A stretch of 64,000 bases of DNA, taken from Portulaca oleracea. Lineage: Eukaryota > Streptophyta > Magnoliopsida > Caryophyllales > Portulacaceae. The notes under the pieces were generated by a model that had not been told where the DNA came from, made no database searches, and saw nothing but the letters and a program-made list of their open reading frames with translations. Below are positions 21,480-33,239 of the stretch, one piece after another. The stretch spans positions 26,083,594 through 26,147,593 of the forward strand of contig CM055881.1 in assembly GCA_029582165.1 (NCBI GenBank). The letters run 5' to 3'. Every line of letters starts with the position of its first letter. Within the stretch, counting starts at the first letter, position 1. The position numbers and the translations under genes are program-made.

Positions 21480-24400
21480 TAGCAACTAGAAAATCCTCTG
21501 AACTTGGCGACCTTCAATGCAACTTCAATCCTAAAAAACTGCACTTGCAAGGCCAAAGAACCAACTAAAGGATCACAATTGCACACTCTTACCCCATCAT
21601 TCCCTTTCAGAACCCATGTAATCCCCATGTTTAATGTCCTAAAGTCCCACAATTCGCCATAAGTCACCACAACCGCTATATCATCTCCACCCTAAGTTTT
21701 CCAAGTGACAACTTGTGAATGAATGCCCTCCTTGTACCTCTTGGAGTTCCTCCCTCCCTTAAACCAAACAAAGCATTCTCTCTAATATAATACACATCAG
21801 AAAGTCGTGTAGTATCTCTCTGGGATTGACTTTTTCAAGTTGCAAGACTGCTTAAGACTTGCAATAAAGATTGGGATGGTTTTTTCTTTATCCTCCTTGT
21901 CCTTGAGAAGAAAAAACAGTCAGCCTTCTACCCACTTTTCTAAATCGAACTCCTTAGTTGAAGTAATATTGATCCCCAACTGGTTTCTCCTCCAAATTTG
22001 GGTTGGGACTTCATAATCTCGGAATAAATGCTTAAACCTTTCCAACTAGTTTCCACAAAGAGGACAACGAAGCTTTTCGACGCTATTCTACCCCAAGCAT
22101 TTTTACCCTAGTGTCAAACTTCTATTACAAGCCATGCAACAAAAAACATTTCATTTCTCTTGGAGATTAAGCCCCCACAATGTCTTCAAATTTATAATCC
22201 CCTTGATTTTGCTTCTTCGACCTGTTACTAGACCCCACGCCTATTCTTTTAGCCCAAAAATCAATGGTATTCAGATTTTAATAGAGTATTCTTTTAGCCC
22301 ATTGTTTCTAATTAGAATAGTTGGCAACCTTCTTGCATCCTCCTAATAAAATAATTGTCTCACCAATATAATATTTCAGGGCTATGCACTTTCATTCCAG
22401 AGCCTATTAACTGGTCTGTTGGCCTAGTTTGCATCCTGCTTAAGGCGTCTGAGTCTCAACTTAAGTTAAATGGACAACCCACGTATCCTCAACACTCCAA
22501 TAGTTGCTTCGGAGCCATTAATTCTCCAGCAAAGCGTGTCCTTGGATTTTTAGACCACTTTAATCATACCCTTCCACACCCAAGATCCCCGGTGCACACT
22601 TCTCTATGAAGTTATTAAAGAAACTTCACCTTGTACTTGGCTATGTAAATTTTCGCAAGTAAAGAATCTCGATTCCCTTGAATCCTCCAAACTTTTCGAA
22701 GAAGTAATATGTCATTGAAGACTTCCAAGCATCTGATATCATGCCTCCTTCTCTATTTGACTTGAACAAAGTTTTTTCAAATACTTTCCTTCTCACCCAT
22801 TTCCGTTACAACAGGAAAAGTTGTTGATAATAGAGTTGTCCTTCCTTTTAATAGTGACCAGAATTTTGTAGACTCCAAGGATGTGTTGGCTCAATGAAAA
22901 TAACACAACATTAATAAAAACTAGGCACCCTGTAGGGAATAACATAGTATCTTTCAATCCCTATAGCCTCTTTTGGATTGGTTCTAATAGTGGCACAAAC
23001 TGGTTGATTTTGTTCTTCATCAAAATTGGGGGTGTGTTAAGATATTTCTCAAAAACATCCACCACCTCAAACCTAAAAATGAGATTCAGACACTCCTTAT
23101 CTTCCTGGTTGACATTAGGGGAAAACATAATCTGGGATTTATCTAGGCTTACAACTTGCCCTGATTACTTACAAAAAGCATCAACAAAATTCTTAAAATA
23201 TGAACTGGCTGAGACAAAAAGATCGATAAAAAATATGGCAACATTTGCAAAAAAAAAATAAATAAATAAATGATTCATCTTTGGGCCTCCCTATGCCACC
23301 TTAACTCCTTTAATCACTCCTAAATAAATTCCCAATTCGAAGGGATTTAGGGCCCTACATTAATCTCCTATCTAATGCTAATAGAGGACAGCGACTCGCA
23401 TCAGCTCGAAGGTCCAATATCACTACGATTCGAACCTTCTCAAGTTGGTCCTGGCCATTTGAAAGCCCATCTAGAAGCTACACCATGTAGACAAGAATAG
23501 GAAGGTGTCATCCAGCTTTTTAACAACTTTGATCACATTGAGTAACAGTTCAAGCATAGGGAATGATTAAAGAGGAAAGGGGAAGAAATAAAGTTTTAGA
23601 TGATCAATATGATCGTGTCATCCCAAAGATACAATCATGTCATCTTCGTTCCTAATCGAACATTTGGAGAGTGGTTAAGACATGATCGTGTCATTGGGTA
23701 CACATGATCTTGCCATTTGCGTGAGTTTAAGTTTTCTTCAAAGCAGCGGGTCGGCAAGGACACGATCGCGTCACTAAGGAGCACGATCGTGTCATCTATA
23801 ATTCTAGTGTTTCGTCCGTCTTTTCTCATTTCTTTGAGTTTTCATGGTTTCTAATGCAATGACTCTTGTACCTCTCTTAATATTTTTTTGAAGTGCCCCT
23901 AAGATAGGTTAATTATCATTATTAAATCCTAACCATAGATTGTAAAGACTTGGGTTGATTTGGACCCTTGGATTTGTTTTTTTTTTTTCATAGGGAAGGC
24001 TCCATCCCTTTTGCCATTTATCCAAGCAATTGAGGATAAAAAACACAACTTTGATGCTGAATGAATATGTTATTTTTAGACCAACCTCAATCTATCTCTA
24101 ATATCTTGTTACTTAATCTAGGTTTTCAAGACTTGATGGTGTTTTAAGTCATTCCTTTATTGATTTGTGGTGGTAGATCATTTATCAAATCATGGTGGAA
24201 TATTAGTACTTGGGTGGTGATCATCTTTATCCCAAGTTCATACCATTTGATATTTCTTGGGTTATTGTTGTTGTTTTGATCAAGTTCATTTCAACCATAA
24301 TCTAGATTGACATTTGTCTGTCACTGGGCTTCAATTAATCATCTAGAAACCAAACTCAAGCAAGCTTGTTCCCACCATTGCTAATATGCTCCACCATCTC

Positions 24401-25160
24401 AAATTTTTAGCTAAGCCATCTAAGCAAAGTATGAAGAGGTAGGAGGAAAAGGTGTCCCCTTGGCATAGTTCATTCTTGGACTTGAAAATCGAAGACGAAT
24501 CTTCATTGATAAGAATTGCATCCTGGACAGTCATCACATTGTTTCTTCTAAGCTTAACCCATTTAGATAGGAAACTCCCAGTTGATTCTATTGTAAGCTT
24601 TATTCAAATAAGCCTTTAGGGCAGCTACACTCTTACTTTGATTTTTTTTATCTAATGTAATACAACAGTTCATGTCCAATCAGACAACAATCAGTAATCA
24701 TTATACCCGGGATGAAAGCATTCTAGTTCTGATCCACGAACTTGCTGATTATTCCTTACAACCTTTTGACAAGACAGTTAGAGATAATAATTTATATAAC
24801 ATTGCAAAGATATGGGACGATAATCCCCAAAATTTTCTATATCTTTTTCATTAGGGTTCAATATAATGTATGACATATTAGCATCCTTGAGAATCAACCC
24901 TGTGTTCAGTGCACTAAGTACTACTTCCACGTTATCATCTCCAACAAATTTCCATTATTGTTGGAAAAAGATCGATGGAACACCGTTAGGCCCTGGAGAT
25001 TTAAGGCTACCTATTTGAAAGATCGTATCCTCCACTCCTTCCTAGTAGGGCATTTAAAATCTGCAATTCGCTTTGAAGGAACTCTTTGTCATAATGGTAC
25101 AAGACCCCATTGATGAGTTTATGCCAATTCACTCCTGAGGTGGTCACTGTGCAAATATAA
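21480..25160 (-). pseudogene. Wrecked L1-type LINE (reverse transcriptase to zf-RVT)
   Basis: Pieces in the correct order on the minus strand. At about 25020-24970 is SPGPNGVPSIFF, followed by VVLSALNTGLILKDANMSYI at about 24940-24850. At 24540-24343 is NELCQGDTFSSYLFILCLDG (RT motif region). At about 23290-23095 is GGPKMNHLF, a decayed catalytic box reading FANV where F-A-D-D is expected, then SGQVVSLDKSQIMFSPNV. At about 22080-21960 is the zf-RVT core LRCPLCG ... LERFKHLFRDYEVPTQIWRR. Many stops and frameshifts. Between 24343 and about 23340 about 1 kb of unrelated sequence separates blocks normally about 80 residues apart, so another element is inserted. Inactive. Confidence 0.7.
23340..24342. 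mobile_element. Insertion inside the LINE, with CACGATCGTGTCA motifs
   Basis: Unrelated to the LINE blocks on both sides. It contains repeated GATCGTGTCAT/CACGATCGTGTCATC/CACGATCGCGTCAC motifs at about 23610-23800, the kind of GC-rich palindrome seen in the LTRs of this window. A Gypsy LTR fragment is likely, but ends and target duplication were not found. Confidence 0.4.
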
Positions 25161-26273
25161 ATATCACATTTATTTTGTAATTTCTCAATTACTCCTCACC
25201 TACCAATCATAACCATTAGCATTAAAGATATTACGATAGAGTTAGGAGTTACACTCAAACTCCTCTTACTAGATCTCTCTTCTAAAAAAGTGTCTTTCAT
25301 CCTTTTCTCTTTTTTTTTTCAAAAAAGGTAATATTAGTCATCTAACAATTCACCCAAATGAAGTACAATCATGCACAAATTTATGCTCTCAATATAAGTG
25401 TGTTAAATAGTTTGATAATAACCTATATTTATATTGTACAAAAATAACCCTAATATCAAAATAGTTTGGTGAAAAGAAATTGTTGAAAGTGACAAGTGTG
25501 ACTAAAAAGTGTAAACCTGAAACAAAAACTCTTATCATCAATTTGACATTTAATAATTGTTATATTACGGTTTAGGATTTCAAAGGGGCTCAGGGATTAG
25601 TCGCTTTCTATAAACCCTAAAACGTCGACACCACCTGTGGGTGCACCGCCGACCCTGGCTTTGGAGGCCACTCGCCGATATGAGCCTCGCCCCACTCACG
25701 TCGACTCTTTTAGTCGCTATCATGTCTTTTGTTTCTTTCGTATTTTCTATTGTCGTCAGCTCATGGTGGTCGTTGGCTAATCTTTTCACTTAATGGTCGT
25801 TGGTGCGTGGCCGCTGAGCTCTCTCGGAAGGCTGTTGGCGGTAGACTGCCTTATGATCGAAGCCTCTAGCCCATTGTTGTGTGGTAGGCGGTCGCGGTTG
25901 ATTGCCCTAGTAACAGTTTAATTCTTTTGGTGGTTTTTCTGTTAGTCAGGTTCCTATGAGGTTCTTGCCCATGAGTCCTTCAATTTTATCCAGATGTGCA
26001 GAGGTATCTTCCATTAGCTCCCCCCCCCCCTTTTAGTGGTGATGTTTTAGTGTGTTTCTTTGGGTGCCCTTTCTAGGAAAAATGAAATTTGTTTTGTGTT
26101 CAAGGAATTGGTTGTGCAGTTAGGGGGCCTAGCCATCTTGTTAAACTTTCTTCAACTATAGATGCATGCTTGGTTTCTGTGCCTACGGTTAGTAATATGC
26201 ATGTGCAGTCTTTTGATCCTTGTGGTTGGGATGATAGTTCTTTCTCCTTATATGTGGAAAATCCGCCTATTGG

Positions 26274-27447
26274 CAGTGGCGGAGCTAGGGGGTGGTGGGG
26301 GCCACGACACCCCCCATGCTTCAAAAAACCTATGCATATTGGTATGTGTAAAGTGAAGCATAAATACTTTAGTAGTTGGATGGTAATACTTTGAGAAAGT
26401 TTAATGTTTGGTCACAGGTTCAAATCTTATAAGGAGCAATTTTGTTTCAAAGCTTTCTGAATTTGTTTATTCATTCATCTAACTTATTATTTTATTCCTT
26501 TTGATGTTTGTTTCATCCTTTATATCAACTTTTTTATTTATTTCGTCTTTGTTTTATTTTTAAGTAGTCTTTTCAACTAGATTATGAGTTAATTTTAACA
26601 ATTATAATATTAGATTTCTTGAACTTATACTTCCGCATTTTTCATCATAATATTTCATTATGAGTCCTTCCAAATTAAAAGATTCTTTTTTTTTCTGAGA
26701 AATCAACTTCTTCACATACTCTTTATGTACTCTCATATATAAGAAGAAAAATGCCTATACCTAGACCGCTCAAACCTCGCGCTAGCGGGGCTATAATGGG
26801 ATATGTTATTGTTTTAGTACTTGTTGTAGTATATTTCATTGTGAGTTCAAAAATTAAAGGATTATCGAACGTCAACAATACCAACTTTGGGGATATTGGA
26901 GACTAATAATACAAACTATTTTCTTGGATACTAGCCGTACCAATTATAGACATATTTTCCTCCAACAGTACACCGCCGACTTGTTAAGGTTTTAAGTCAT
27001 CGGAAAGATGACGTGGCTGGCTCCATATTATGTGATGTGGAAGGCGGAGCTTGTGTAGAAAATGTTGACATGGATACTAACCTGCCTTCCACGTCACACA
27101 TTATGGAGTCACATCATCTTTCTGATAACTTAAAACCATCACAACTCGGTTGTGTACTGTTAGAGAAAAATAGGTTGATAGTTGGTACTGCTAGTGTCCA
27201 AGAAAATAGTTTGTATTATTAGTATCCAATACCCCCAAAGTTGGTATTATTAATGTCCAAAAACCCAAAATTAAATAAGTGTCTTTGCAACTAGATTAAA
27301 GTGTAAATAAACTATAAAAAAAAAGCTGGATAAATGCTTAAAATAAACAAGTAAAAATCAATAATTTGAAATTGAACTTATGATAAACAGTTGAAGGAAT
27401 ATTAATAAATCGACACCCCTAATATAATTTTTCTGGCTCTGCCCCTG
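26274..27447. mobile_element. Non-autonomous hAT element, 1174 bp
   Basis: Terminal inverted repeats CAGTGGCGGAGC and (reversed) CAGGGGCAGAGC, flanked by a perfect 8-bp target duplication CCTATTGG at 26266-26273 and 27448-27455. No transposase. It carries a nested MULE-type MITE at 26859-27266. Confidence 0.9.
26859..27266. mobile_element. MULE-type MITE, copy 1 (408 bp)
   Basis: Long inverted arms (AATACCAACTTTGGGGATAT on the left, its near-complement ATACCCCCAAAGTTGGTATT on the right) and a perfect 9-bp target duplication AAAATTAAA at 26850-26858 and 27267-27275. A 9-bp duplication is typical of Mutator-like elements. Inner part also inverted (AAGATGACGTGG, then ACATCATCTTTC). Confidence 0.9.
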
Positions 27448-28467
27448 CCTATTGGTATGTTTGTTTGAAGAACTTATCCGTGAAATTTGGTGATGTTGTT
27501 GACGCGTACATTCCTCACAATCTAGGAAAAAATGTTGAGAGATTTAGGTTTGTTTACTTCAAGAGTAAGCGTGAGGATTCCAATGCAATAAAAGCCCTAA
27601 ACGGTTGGTTGTATAATGGGTCGGTCTTGAGTGTTTCTTGGGCAAAATTATGCAAAAACAATAGTTCTTTCCTTCTTCGAGGAGAGTATCTGTCAAGTGG
27701 GTTTGAGTCCCTAAAGCTAAACAGGATAAGGTGTCCTAGCCAACTGGATGGTGACCCTGTTAACACTTTGGATTCAGATCAGACCATTTTAAACTCGGCT
27801 TGTGGGTTTGAGTCAACCAAGAGTGGCCTTAGGTGCCCCTACAACACTTGGTACTATTTCCTCTATCTCGCGCTAACAGTAGGTTGTGCTTTCTAGAATG
27901 AAGTCGTTTGATAGTGAGGGCACTTTGTTTGACTAGACTAAGTCTGATTTTCTCCTGATCACGAGGAGCCCAATTTGATGGGGTCCAATGTTTAGAAGGA
28001 AAAAGAAAGATAAAGCCTTGTTGAAATTTAATTGGATCTGTATGAGGGTTTCGAAACAATTTGAAAGGCTAAGTCTACCTCTATTGAAGCTCCTGAAAAA
28101 TTTAAAGATTTCAAAGATATTGAAACAAAACTTGCATGCATGCGAAGGATTGTGAGAAATGTTTGTGGCATGAAAGTCATTTGTGGTCAACGTGTTGTTG
28201 GATGTCGATTTGATAATAGACTAAATGTTTGATTTTCTAGGAATGGTTTGTTGTTTGGTGGTTTTACGGAATATTTTGTTTGTACCAATTAGTTGTTGCG
28301 GTTTTGTTTTAGCTGTCTTTTGGTTTTGCAGTTTTACTGACGATTTTAGTATCGTTGATGCATTTGTAGCCATTTATTGGCTTTAAATAATTAAAAAGAA
28401 TATCAAAATAGTTTGGTACCAAGCTTCATATTTTCAACATAATTTTCATGAGGTATATTTTTAGAAA

Positions 28468-29005
28468 GGGTTATTGGACAACAATAATACGAACTTTGGG
28501 GGTATTGGCCGATAATAATACCAACAATTTTGTTGGAAACCAGTGGTACCAACTATGGACCTATTTACCAGCAGTAGTACGCTGCCAAGTTGATAGGTGT
28601 TTAACTCGATTAAAGGACGAGTTGTCGCCTAATTGTCTGAGCTTGAAGCTGGAGCAAGGGGAAAAAATGTCGACCGCCAATTTTTTTTGCCATCAAAGAA
28701 GTATTGATCAATTTATCTAGAAAACAATCAAATTGTTGTTTTTACATTATTGTATAGCAAAGTTTGTTAATGTTGCTTAATTGGCAAAAAAAGTGACCAT
28801 TAACGTTTTTTCAACTTACTCTAGTCTTTAGCTCAGACAATTAGGCGATATATAATCTTTATGCGTAGTAAGAAACCTACCAGCTCGGTCGTGTACTATT
28901 GCTGGAAAATAGGTCCATAGTTGGTACTGCTAGTGTCCAACAAAATTGTATGTATTATTATCGGCCAATACCCCCAAAGTTAGTATTATTTTTGTCCAAT
29001 AATCC
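28468..29005. mobile_element. MULE-type MITE, copy 2 (538 bp)
   Basis: Same family as 26859-27266 by its arms (GAACTTTGGGGGTATTGG left, CCAATACCCCCAAAGTTAG right; ends GGGTTATTGGACAA and GGATTATTGGACAA). Perfect 9-bp target duplication TTTTAGAAA at 28459-28467 and 29006-29014. The inner part is inverted too (GTCGCCTAATTGTCTGAGCT and AGCTCAGACAATTAGGCGAT) but unrelated to the centre of copy 1. Confidence 0.9.
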
Positions 29006-29329
29006 TTTTAGAAAAACAAAGTATCCAATAATATTTAACAAAAATAGGAAGGTTTTCATTATTATTTTTATTAGATGCACCCAAAATGACAACAAAATAA
29101 CAAATATATATTAGGAATATTGGATTGTAATATTACGATCTTTAATGGTATTTGATCAATATATACCAACATTTAAAATTAGATAATAATATACCTGACC
29201 TTTACATATATTTAGATATTATTAATGTACTGGAACTTACCTAAAATAGTGATGTTTCAGTATATTAATAACATGCACCTAAATATAAAAGCTAGGTATA
29301 TCGGTGTATAAAAGCTAGGTATATCCGTT

Positions 29330-30220
<891 letters not shown>

Positions 30221-30259
30221 ATATTCCTTAATATTATGCCACCAAAGCTTGAATAGGAA

Positions 30260-31320
30260 TCGTAGCCAAATAAAGAGAAATTTGTTCATACATTGAATAA
30301 ACACAATATTATCATCCAAGAACGAAGTTATTCTTTGGAATAAGTTAAGATGAATTGTTGGATACAAGTTACTCCCGTAAACTTGTGTTTTAACTCTTGA
30401 TAAATGATCTAATCTTTATGTAACTAGCTGATAAGAAAAGTCTTCGAATGCAAATTACCATCTTATCCTATTTTCTTTTTCCCCATTTACTGTGGCATAA
30501 ACTGCCTAACTTTACTTTCAAGAGTCCTCCCCATTGCCAAAGGTTTTACCAATTTAGATTCAGTGGCAGTACCTTCTCTAGAAGCATTTGGGTTGTAGGC
30601 AACTTGTAGCTATTTGGTTTGATAAGTCTCAAACTCTTTAACTTGAGGTTTGCTAAGTTTACCGGATCAATTCCTGCACAGAGTGCTTTGGAAATCCATT
30701 GTTTTAAAGCAACTTCAATTATCTGGCAATTGGTTCCAGGGGGTCAATCCTAGAGCAGCCTGCTGATCAGAATAATATGATAATTCTAAATATTTTAGTA
30801 CAAATAAATCTCGATCATGGTGCATTTTTGTTTCAAAAGGGGATATTACAACATTAAATTAGGCCCAAAGGATAGCATAGCATAGTGCCTATAAGGAGCT
30901 TCGAGGAACACAAAGGAAATTGGGACTATCATAAATCAAATTTTATTAGGAAAGATAAATCTCCTACTCTCATGCCACTTAAACCACAAGCTCTGGTCTA
31001 GGGTAACTCCATGACCCATCATACTTGTACATATTGTTAGGGAAAAGAGAATAGTATTATTGGTCTGGCCTTACAATAAATTGTATGAAGTAGGAGCATT
31101 CTACCTAAGCATAGAATCTTATTGTGGGTGGATGGTTGTTATGTTCGATAGATTGGCCAGGTTTATCCTCAGAGGGTGAGTGATATTAAAGTATCTACTG
31201 GAAGAAACCTAACACAAGTGATCATTTATTCTTCATGTGATAATGTGTAGTATCAAATTTTGCAAAGATACAAACATGAGAGATTTTTTCAGTACTAGAA
31301 GCCTCTAAAATAAGTTCACA
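30260..31320. other. Intergenic stretch, nothing recognised
   Basis: No coding signal, RNA or bounded repeat was seen. The right end (about 31322-31360, GACACAAGCTAAGCTCAAAT) resembles the 3' flank of WRC paralog 1 (18456-18490). Confidence 0.4.
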
Positions 31321-31393
31321 TAGACACAAGCTAAGCTCAAATTAACATGAAATAAGCCGTAGAACTATTGAATGATTCTTCCGCCCTTGATCA

Positions 31394-32359
31394 TCATAAA
31401 CTTGTCCACTTTGGTTTGTTTTTGGAACCCTTTGGTCGCCCCCGCTTCTTGTTGGTCATACATGGCCTATTTCTAATGTTATTATTGGTGGGTAACTTAG
31501 CAATATTGTTGGACCATAATGAACGACAATGTTGGTTATAATCAAGACTTGCACTTTGATCCTTGAAATCTTCATCATCATTATCAGACTCAGATGAGTC
31601 CTTATCCCTCATAACCCAACTGAAATTTGGTTCCATCGTAGGTCTTACTCCACTACCAAAACCAACAGCCTGATGATGATGATGATGATGATGATCAAAG
31701 CCACCCACATTGAGTATGTTTTTATCCCCTGATGATCCTTCCTCATCACACTTGTCCAAATTGACAGCAGCCTCAGACTTGGCCATCAACTGCATTTCCA
31801 GCCCATCAAACACAACCCCATCTCCAATGTTACCACATTCTGCACGTTTCACATCCAAAACACCACCAGGGGCAAAATAGTCATTTCCTCCAATACTTGG
31901 ATGACCACCAAGGGTAGGATTACAATTTCCCAGACCCAATCCAGCAAGGGCAATTTCGCCATTCCGAAAAGCAGCCCCAGCAAAGCAACTCATTATGTCA
32001 GCACTCCAACTAGCAGCAAGGGCAGTTTGGTCATTTACGCCATAAGAGACGGTCTGGTTCTGAACCGGAGGGTTAAGGCAATCGAAATCAATGGCAGGGC
32101 GGTAGGGCTCGACGGAGGCGGAGGCGGAGGCGGAGGGGGAGGCTTTGTTAGCGGCGGCGGCTTTGAGGCGGTGGCGGCGGGAAACGTAGAAGTGGTGGTG
32201 CTTAAGGCAATGTGACTTCCCGGGAAGAGCTCTTTCTGGGCACCGCCAATTTGGGGTCCCCCGCCTCCTGCACCGCTCCTCCTCCCTCATTTCAATTCGT
32301 CCACTTCTCTCTCTCTCCTCCATTGGTGATTTATGGTGTTCATCACACCAATTATTCAC
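31394..32359 (-). CDS. WRC-domain protein with one C-terminal AT-hook (paralog 2)
   Basis: Intronless frame of 321 residues. WRC domain with Cys30, Cys40, Cys51 and His54 (NWRCPERALPGKSHCLKH). The C-terminal AT-hook KKRGRPKGSKNK lies at about 304-315, with the ending WTSL matching QTSL of paralog 1. Further shared blocks are YGVNDQTAL, GDGVVFDGLE and WVMRDKDSSESD. It lacks the internal AT-hook of paralog 1 and instead has an Ala/Ser-rich run and a His7 run encoded by a GAT repeat. Met24 aligns with the start of paralog 1, so the 23-residue N-terminal extension may or may not be used. Role inferred: nuclear AT-rich-DNA-binding regulator. Confidence 0.85.
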   Translation of the reverse strand: MNNWCDEHHKSPMEERERSGRIEMREEERCRRRGTPNWRCPERALPGKSHCLKHHHFYVSRRHRLKAAAANKASPSASASASVEPYRPAIDFDCLNPPVQNQTVSYGVNDQTALAASWSADIMSCFAGAAFRNGEIALAGLGLGNCNPTLGGHPSIGGNDYFAPGGVLDVKRAECGNIGDGVVFDGLEMQLMAKSEAAVNLDKCDEEGSSGDKNILNVGGFDHHHHHHHQAVGFGSGVRPTMEPNFSWVMRDKDSSESDNDDEDFKDQSASLDYNQHCRSLWSNNIAKLPTNNNIRNRPCMTNKKRGRPKGSKNKPKWTSL

Positions 32360-32415
32360 AACAATTTCATACCAAATTAGGAGTTTTTAGTATCCAAAAA
32401 TATAGAAAATGCATT

Positions 32416-32478
32416 TGGTTCAGTGGGCTGGTGGTTAGGATATTGGACTTTAAAACCAATAACTGAGTTCAACTCTCC
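32416..32478 (+). promoter_or_regulatory. tRNA-like/SINE-head-like sequence upstream of paralog 2
   Basis: GGTGGTTAGGATATTGGACT, then an AACC-rich arm and a box-B-like GAGTTCAACTCTCC, about 60 bp upstream of the gene. It aligns with 19712-19793, including the following TTTGGTCT block, so the duplicated region includes the promoter. Confidence 0.45.
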
Positions 32479-32639
32479 GATTTTGTTTTTACTTTCTTTC
32501 ATTTGGTCTTCTCTACATTGAACACTGAAGAGAAATGTCCATGATCATGTAATTGCATCAAAAATATGTCCATGTAAGGTAGTATATGCTTTTGCATTTA
32601 TTATTTTTCCTCAGCTTTATGTCAGCTATATGAAAAGGA

Positions 32640-33170
32640 TTGGTAACAGTAGTAATGATAAAAACTTTTAGTGCAATTTAAGGACCAATTCCACCAAATG
32701 AGGTTACTTGAGATAGTAATCCATTTTATTTGTTAAGTAAATCAATCCCCTATTTATTCCTCGTTTTTTCTCACTTTATATAGATTGTATGCAAACTTTA
32801 TATAAATTGTATGCAAGGACTAATACAAATAGTAATGTTGTAGATGTCTGAAATTTAAGGGCTCATATCATCAAACTTGGTAATATGGGATACTAATCAA
32901 TTTTGTTTGTTTGACTAAATTAACCCTCCCCCCTCCACCCCAATTATTTTTCCTTTTTTTTCTCACCTTATATGAATTGTATGCAAAGATAAATACAAAT
33001 AGTAATATTTAAATACATAGTGAAATTAGAACTGATTTCATCAAATTGGTAATTTCGGATTGTACTAATCAATACAAATGGTAATGTTATAAATACGTAG
33101 TGAACTTAGAACCGATTTCATCAAACTTAGTAAATTTGAATATTAATCAAGTTAATTAATACACCTAGAT
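32640..33170. repeat. Tandem repeat, about 175-bp unit then shorter units
   Basis: Recurring blocks AATACAAATAGTAATGTT, ATTTCATCAAACTTGGTAAT and TATATGAATTGTATGCAAA at about 32650, 32820, 32995 and 33080. The first two units are about 170-175 bp; the last two are shortened to about 80 bp. Confidence 0.65.
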
Positions 33171-33239
33171 AGAAACATGAGGTAAGCAAAAGTGTTACAA
33201 ACAAGTCAAGGGTCACATTGAATGTATTTCATTTTTCTT

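Larger units (their letters stand above)
26020..28200 (+). pseudogene. RRM-coding retroelement ORF1-like remnant, split by a hAT element
   Basis: The open frame 27465-27896 starts inside an RNA recognition motif: KFGDVVDAYIP, then RFRFVYFKSK and AIKALNGW ... LSVSWAK, the pattern of RRM strands beta2 to beta4. The preceding strand (RNP2-like, YVENPPIG) lies at about 26249-26273, before the hAT insertion; removing 26274-27447 plus one target duplication brings the halves together, with a small frame difference. RRMs of this kind occur in ORF1 of plant L1-like elements and in SR-like proteins. After about 27800 no domain was recognised. Non-functional. Confidence 0.5.
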
